Source of the DNA: an uncultured Bacteroidota bacterium
Lineage (GTDB): Bacteria > Bacteroidota > Bacteroidia > Chitinophagales > Chitinophagaceae
Direction: 5' to 3'
Length of the DNA stretch: 20,600 nucleotides
Assembly: GCA_903913355.1 (NCBI GenBank)
Contig: CAIWKU010000198.1
Span: forward strand, 1 to 20,600
In this document: positions 16,353-20,600 of the stretch, in pieces
How positions within the stretch are numbered: position 1 is the first letter of the stretch
Layout: each line of letters begins with the position of its first letter
Translations under genes and position numbers: made by a program
Notes under the pieces: model-generated
Database searches by the model: none
Told to the model about the DNA's origin: nothing
The model's input: the letters and a program-made list of their open reading frames with translations, nothing else

Positions 16353-19046
16353 ATGATCATGAGAAAATCTTTAGTGCTGTTTGTATTGAATTTCGTGTTT
16401 TTGGCTGCTTTTTCGCAGTACCCCGGTGGCATGAGCCGCCCAGGTTCCGCTGGTGGTCAGAACCTGAATGTGGGCCATTTTTATGGCAAATTAGTAGATG
16501 CCAAAACCAATAAAGGAATTGAAGCCGTTACCGTTTTACTGGTAGGCAACAAGTTTGATACCGCCACTAAAAAGATGAAAGAAGTGGTTTTGGGTACCTT
16601 GATAACAAAGGCAAATGGGGATTTTAGCTTTGAAAACCTATCCGTTTTTGGGAATTACAAATTGAAAATCAGTGCAATAGGGTTTAAGGCACAGGAAAAA
16701 CCCCTGAGTTTTGGAATCAAAATGCCCCAAGGCGGTGCAGCAGGGGCTAATGCCAGCGGGGCTGCCGGCGGACAATCTGCGATGATGCAACAAATGCTGG
16801 GCATGGCCGACAAGGACCTTGGTAATATAAAAATGGAGGAAGATGCCACTAACCTGGGAAATGTAACGGTTACTTCTTCAGCTAAGCCTCAGTTTGAAAT
16901 GGGGATTGATAGAAAAGTTTTTAACGTAGACAAAAATCTGACCAGCACCGGGCAAACAGCAACAGAAATCATGAAAAGCATTCCTTCATTGAATGTAGAT
17001 ATTGATGGAAATGTTACCATGCGCAATGCTACCCCCACCATTTTTATAGATGGTCGCCCTACTACGCTTACGCTTGATCAGATACCTTCCGATATCATTG
17101 ATAAAGTAGAGCTGATCACCAATCCTTCTGCTAAATATGATGCCTCCGGTGGTAATGCGGGGATTTTGAATATTGTGCTTAAGAAGAATCGTAAAAGCGG
17201 CTACAACGGTAATATCCGTGCCGGTGCCGATTCCAGGGGCAAACTAAATGGCGGTGCTGATTTGAACTATCGCCAGGGTAAATTCAACTTATCATTGAGT
17301 GGCAGTTATAACCAACGTAAATCTATTTCTGACGGTGTCATTGACAGGAATAATATCCTGGTTCCACCTAGTCTGGTTCATAATATTACCCATAGCGAGA
17401 ATGAGGGATATTTTGGATTTTTCCGTGGTGGACTCGATTATTTTGTTGATAACCGTAATACCTTTTCTATCGCAGGTAATTATAACAGAGGACAATTTAA
17501 TAATAACCAGACTCAAACAGTAGATTCTACAATTCAATCCGTTTATACCTCGTATAACACGATTGGAACTATGACCCATATGAATTTTACTAACCTTGGA
17601 TCACAACTGAGTTATAAACACAATTTTGCAAAAAACGGGCACGATATTTCTGCTGATTTTAATTATAATTCCAGCACCAATAATAGTAATGCAGATATCA
17701 ACACGCAAAACTATACACCTTCTAATATTCCAAAGGGATTACCTGTATTACAACAAACCCTGGGAAACGGTACGAATAAGTACTATACTTTTCAAACAGA
17801 TTATGAAAACCCAATTTCAGACGATAGCAAATTTGAAGCCGGGGCAAGATCTGCCATCCGGGATTTTACTAACCTGAGTAGTCAATATATATTCAATGCC
17901 AGCACTGGCTTATATACACTGGTACCATTGATTAGTAACCAGTATCGTTTTCATGACGAAGTTTGGGCCGCTTACAGCACCTATAGTTTCAAAGTAAACA
18001 GATGGAGCTATTTATTGGGATTACGTGCAGAAAGTTCTAACTATACAGGAACACTGTTAAACCAAAAAGGGATTGATTCCGCTACTTTTAAAATCCAGTA
18101 TCCATTAAGTCTTTTCCCAAGTGCATTTATCACCTATAAAATAAATGAGAAAGAAGATTTCCAGTTGAATTATTCTCGCAGGATCAATCGCCCTAATTTC
18201 TTTCAATTGATGCCATTCCCTGATTATTCTGATCCACAGAATATCAATATCGGAAATGCAGGATTAAAACCTGAGTTTACCAACTCATTCGAGGTGTCTT
18301 ATAACGATGCATATACCAAGGGTGCCAATTTTCTGGCTACGGTATATTTCAAACATACTACCGACCTCATTACCCGGTATGTTTACAGAGATAAAAATGC
18401 ATTGATCCCGGGCGATAGTGCTTATTTTAATACTTATATCAATGCCAATTACAGTTATTCATATGGGTTGGAACTGACCAATAAAATGGCCCTTACCAAA
18501 TGGTGGGATCTGATGTTGAATGTAAACTTATATGATTCTAAAATCAATGCCACTGTACCAGGTCAGCAACTTGATAACTCTATGTTAAGCTGGTTTGGCA
18601 AAATGAATAACAATTTCAAATTACCAAAGGGTATATCCATTCAATTTAGTGGCGACTATCAGTCAAAAAGTGTAGTACCACAGAGTTCTGGTAATACTAT
18701 GGCCGGTGGTCGTGGCGGTGGAATGTTTGGCGGTGCTCCGCAACCAACTTCACAGGGATATATTTTACCTAAATATGGGTTTGATATAGCCATTCGTAAA
18801 GACTGGACATGGAAGAAAGGACAAAGTGGCTCTTTGACACTTAGTATGAATGATATATTCCGTACCCAATTATATAAAACCTATTCTGAAAGTGTTTACT
18901 TCACTCAAACCAGTGAAAGAAGAAGAGACCCGCAGGTATTGCGTCTGAACTTCAGCTATCGTTTTGGTAAATTTGATGTTGCCCTTTTCAAACGCAAAAG
19001 CACCAAAACCGATGCTGGCGGAGGAGATATGATGGGACAGCAGTAA
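16353..19046 (+). CDS. Outer-membrane beta-barrel receptor (TonB-dependent-like)
   Basis: Encodes 897 residues (ATG at 16353; a second ATG at 16359 is equally possible). A signal peptide ends at about AAFSQ (residue 22). A carboxypeptidase-regulatory-like Ig fold follows (about 42-122, GHFYGKLVDAKTNKGIEAV), then an Ala/Gly-rich linker (about 126-141). A plug-like domain covers about 185-278, with TATEIMKSIPSLNVD, FIDGRPTTL and ITNPSAKYDASGG, and the rest is barrel. This order matches the outer membrane beta-barrel family (PF14905) common in Bacteroidota. A second Gly-rich loop lies in the barrel near 790-800 (GGRGGGMFGG), and a soluble tail follows the last strands. No lipoprotein SusD partner is adjacent, so a glycan-uptake role is not supported; the ligand is unknown. 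A terminator follows. Confidence 0.88.
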   Translation: MIMRKSLVLFVLNFVFLAAFSQYPGGMSRPGSAGGQNLNVGHFYGKLVDAKTNKGIEAVTVLLVGNKFDTATKKMKEVVLGTLITKANGDFSFENLSVFGNYKLKISAIGFKAQEKPLSFGIKMPQGGAAGANASGAAGGQSAMMQQMLGMADKDLGNIKMEEDATNLGNVTVTSSAKPQFEMGIDRKVFNVDKNLTSTGQTATEIMKSIPSLNVDIDGNVTMRNATPTIFIDGRPTTLTLDQIPSDIIDKVELITNPSAKYDASGGNAGILNIVLKKNRKSGYNGNIRAGADSRGKLNGGADLNYRQGKFNLSLSGSYNQRKSISDGVIDRNNILVPPSLVHNITHSENEGYFGFFRGGLDYFVDNRNTFSIAGNYNRGQFNNNQTQTVDSTIQSVYTSYNTIGTMTHMNFTNLGSQLSYKHNFAKNGHDISADFNYNSSTNNSNADINTQNYTPSNIPKGLPVLQQTLGNGTNKYYTFQTDYENPISDDSKFEAGARSAIRDFTNLSSQYIFNASTGLYTLVPLISNQYRFHDEVWAAYSTYSFKVNRWSYLLGLRAESSNYTGTLLNQKGIDSATFKIQYPLSLFPSAFITYKINEKEDFQLNYSRRINRPNFFQLMPFPDYSDPQNINIGNAGLKPEFTNSFEVSYNDAYTKGANFLATVYFKHTTDLITRYVYRDKNALIPGDSAYFNTYINANYSYSYGLELTNKMALTKWWDLMLNVNLYDSKINATVPGQQLDNSMLSWFGKMNNNFKLPKGISIQFSGDYQSKSVVPQSSGNTMAGGRGGGMFGGAPQPTSQGYILPKYGFDIAIRKDWTWKKGQSGSLTLSMNDIFRTQLYKTYSESVYFTQTSERRRDPQVLRLNFSYRFGKFDVALFKRKSTKTDAGGGDMMGQQ

Positions 19047-19047
19047 G

Positions 19048-19240
19048 GCAATTGATAATTAACAATTAATAATTTTTGGCCGCTCAATTTTTTGAGCGGC
19101 TTTTTTTGCAATCTCCTCAATGCCACTAAAAAATCGTTTCGGATTTGAAGATTGAATAGCATAAAATACAGGTTGCTAATAAATCAAGAAGTATCCTACT
19201 ACTCAGTAATTATTAATATTAATTGTTAATTACCAATTGC
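19048..19240. repeat. Inverted pair of AT-rich heptamer arrays
   Basis: Arms 19048-19070 and 19218-19240 are reverse complements over 23 bases with one mismatch. Each arm has a 7-base period: AATTGAT, AATTAAC, AATTAAT, AATTTTT at 19050-19077, and three such units on the minus strand at 19218-19238. The arms enclose 147 bases, including the receptor gene's terminator. The element exactly fills the gap between the stop codons of the receptor gene (19046) and pcm (19242). The remaining inner sequence (19108-19217) holds no gene I recognise. Confidence 0.8.
19079..19107 (+). terminator. Intrinsic terminator of the outer-membrane receptor gene
   Basis: GCCGCTCAA (19079-19087) pairs with TTGAGCGGC (19092-19100) around a 4-base T loop and is followed by seven T (19101-19107). 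It starts 32 bases after the receptor stop codon. The opposite side lacks a T run directly at the stem, so it should work mainly rightward. Confidence 0.92.
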
Positions 19241-19241
19241 T

Positions 19242-19898
19242 TCATCTATTTTTTCCGGTAAGCATTGGCACAAAAGAGAATTGCTCGAAGGCTTCTTCTT
19301 TTATTGTGCCATCTTCCTGTTTGGTAATGCGAAGCATTCGTTGTGTATCTGCTTCGTCAACAGGGATGACCATAAAGCCCCCGGGTTTTAATTGGGCTAT
19401 TAATTTGGGGGGGATAAATGGGGCGGCGGCAGTAATAATGATTTTATCAAAAGGACCAAAAGTGGGGAGCCCTTCAAATCCATCTCCAAAAAAGAATTTG
19501 ATATTGGGGTATTTGCCTTTGAAATAATAATTTTTCTGCTGGTCAAATAATTTTTTTTGTCTTTCGATGGTAAATACACGAGCACCCAGTTCGGCCAAAA
19601 CAGTTGCCTGGTAAATACTGCCCGTTCCGATTTCCAACACCTTATCGTTTTTTTTGATCTGTAATAATTGAGATTGGTAAGCTACCGTATAGGGTTGTGA
19701 AATAGTTTGTCCTTCGCCTATGGGGAAAGCACGGTCTTCATACGCAATCTTATCAAAAGCCGAATCTAAAAAATAATGACGAGGAATGGTATTGATCGCT
19801 TCCAGTACATTCTCATCCGTAATTCCTTTCTCTTTCAACTGGTTAACCAATTGCCGTCTTAGTCCCTTGTGCTGGTAAGTATCTTCGTAATTTCTCAT
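19242..19898 (-). CDS. pcm: Protein-L-isoaspartate O-methyltransferase Pcm
   Basis: Encodes 218 residues. Pcm methylates L-isoaspartyl residues in aged proteins using SAM, starting their repair. Family marks are present: GEGQTISQPYTVA (61-73, with the SQP triplet), motif I VLEIGTGSIYQATVLAE (87-103), motif II FTIER, and ITAAAP with the FVPM end. I95 in motif I stands where most homologues have Gly (GTGSGYQ). The frame continues back to a TTG at 19916, but MRNYEDTYQHKG from the ATG at 19898 is the better start. The phosphosugar mutase gene lies just upstream on the same strand; a weak hairpin sits between them, so cotranscription is uncertain. Confidence 0.9.
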   Translation of the reverse strand: MRNYEDTYQHKGLRRQLVNQLKEKGITDENVLEAINTIPRHYFLDSAFDKIAYEDRAFPIGEGQTISQPYTVAYQSQLLQIKKNDKVLEIGTGSIYQATVLAELGARVFTIERQKKLFDQQKNYYFKGKYPNIKFFFGDGFEGLPTFGPFDKIIITAAAPFIPPKLIAQLKPGGFMVIPVDEADTQRMLRITKQEDGTIKEEAFEQFSFVPMLTGKNR

Positions 19899-19965
19899 AA
19901 CTGAGCGAATATACAAAGAAGAACTAATTACCCGAGCCTTGCAACGACAATGGTCAGGATTTAAA

Positions 19966-19980
19966 TACTAAGCTTTAGTA
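19966..19980 (-). terminator. Weak hairpin after the phosphosugar mutase gene
   Basis: TACTAA (19966-19971) pairs with TTAGTA (19975-19980) around GCT. It lies 17 bases after the mutase stop on the minus strand and is followed there by TTTAAAT. The AT-rich 6-bp stem is weak, so this is only a possible terminator. Confidence 0.3.
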
Positions 19981-19997
19981 CTTCAATTTATTTGTGA

Positions 19998-20600
19998 TTA
20001 AATGAGTTTCATATCTGCGATGATGGTATGAATTTTTGCTTTTAAGCCATCGTAGACAGTATCAAAATCTTCTTTTCTTGTCAGTTTCGCATTCACACTG
20101 AAATAGAATTTGATTTTGGGTTCCGTACCTGATGGACGTGCTGATATCTTAGACCCATCATCTGTGATAAACTGCAATACATTACTCTTGGGTAAATCTA
20201 TCCGATAGGTTTCTCCCGTAATCAGGTTGGTACCTTTCTGTAATTGATAATCGAGCAAAGTGGTCACTTTGGCACCTGCAATCAATGCCGGCGGATTAGC
20301 GCGATAGCCATTCATCATATCTGCAATTTCTTTCTGTCCATTCATTCCCTTCTTGGTGATACTAATCAGGTTTTCATAATAGAACCCATATTTAATATAG
20401 AGTTCTATCATTTTATCAAACAGGGTTTTACCCTGCTTCTTTTCATACGCAGCCATTTCACACATAAGGGCTACGGCACTTACGGCATCTTTGTCGCGTA
20501 TCTGATTCCCAATCATTAAACCAAAACTTTCCTCTCCTCCAATCACATAATTTTTCTTTCCTTCCATTTCATCTTCGTTGCCATATTCTTCAGTGTCTTC
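19998..20600 (-). CDS. Phospho-sugar mutase (phosphoglucomutase/phosphomannomutase type), C-terminal part
   Basis: The last 200 residues are inside the window; the frame continues off the right edge. The sugar-binding loop IGGEESFG and the C-terminal phosphate-binding RPSGTEPK (in SARPSGTEPKIKFYFSV) identify the alpha-D-phosphohexomutase superfamily. GEES instead of the GEGNGG of GlmM points to a phosphoglucomutase/phosphomannomutase-like enzyme, known in Bacteroidota as a protein of about 570-580 residues. RDKDAVSAVALMCEMAA between the loops fits this. It should interconvert hexose-1- and hexose-6-phosphates in the cytoplasm; Glc versus Man specificity is not readable. An acidic stretch (EDTEEYGNEDEMEGKK) precedes the sugar-binding loop. 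The ATG at 20567 is internal, not a start. Confidence 0.9.
   Translation of the reverse strand, partial: EDTEEYGNEDEMEGKKNYVIGGEESFGLMIGNQIRDKDAVSAVALMCEMAAYEKKQGKTLFDKMIELYIKYGFYYENLISITKKGMNGQKEIADMMNGYRANPPALIAGAKVTTLLDYQLQKGTNLITGETYRIDLPKSNVLQFITDDGSKISARPSGTEPKIKFYFSVNAKLTRKEDFDTVYDGLKAKIHTIIADMKLI

Noticed and set aside
1719..20600. Two phosphohexomutases at opposite ends of the window as a tandem pathway
   Set aside because: They lie 17 kb apart on opposite strands and differ in the sugar-binding loop; nothing ties them together here.

Overview
The window looks like chromosomal DNA of a Bacteroidota bacterium, probably of the Chitinophagaceae type. This rests on the gene set (a UpxY-type NusG paralogue, a DUF2723 membrane protein, an outer-membrane receptor of the OMP_b-brl_3 type, a Bacteroidota-style GlmM), on signal peptides ending in xxSQ or NAQ, and on repeated matches to the Bacteroidota -7 promoter box TAnnTTTG. 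The genus cannot be fixed from the sequence alone. I see no phage, transposase, integrase or CRISPR array.

Layout, left to right. A truncated gene end is followed by a small secreted protein with four degenerate I-P-x-x-x-F repeats (+). A class I SAM methyltransferase (-) and glmM (+, amino-sugar activation for peptidoglycan and LPS) diverge from a short shared promoter region. A heptamer-based inverted repeat separates glmM from a class V cysteine desulfurase (+). Next comes a small outer-membrane beta-barrel protein (+), convergent with a two-gene minus-strand unit: a VWA/MIDAS protein and a MoxR/magnesium-chelatase-like AAA+ ATPase. A strong terminator then ends a very large DUF2723 (GT117-like) membrane protein gene (-). 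The tRNA methylthiotransferase gene mtaB (+) diverges from it and converges with a minus-strand prc-upxY pair: a tail-specific protease and a stand-alone NusG/UpxY-like factor. A tRNA-His gene with its own promoter and terminator (+), a DUF445 membrane protein (+) and a large outer-membrane receptor (+) follow. The right end holds pcm (-) and the C-terminal third of a phosphoglucomutase/phosphomannomutase-like gene (-) cut by the window edge.

Most genes are housekeeping or envelope functions and are not an obvious single pathway. Envelope themes recur: GlmM, two or three outer-membrane or secreted proteins, DUF2723, DUF445, Prc. So do tRNA and RNA functions: MtaB, tRNA-His, and the desulfurase as sulfur source. 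No clearly new multi-gene system is visible. The most unusual signal is between genes: four intergenic gaps contain degenerate tandem repeats with a strict 7-base period. Two of these form inverted pairs, around 3109-3183 and 19048-19240. A second signal is that several -7 boxes lie only 6-9 bases from the start codon, suggesting leaderless or nearly leaderless mRNAs. No gene-free stretch exceeds about 180 bases, apart from the left edge (107-245, nothing recognised).
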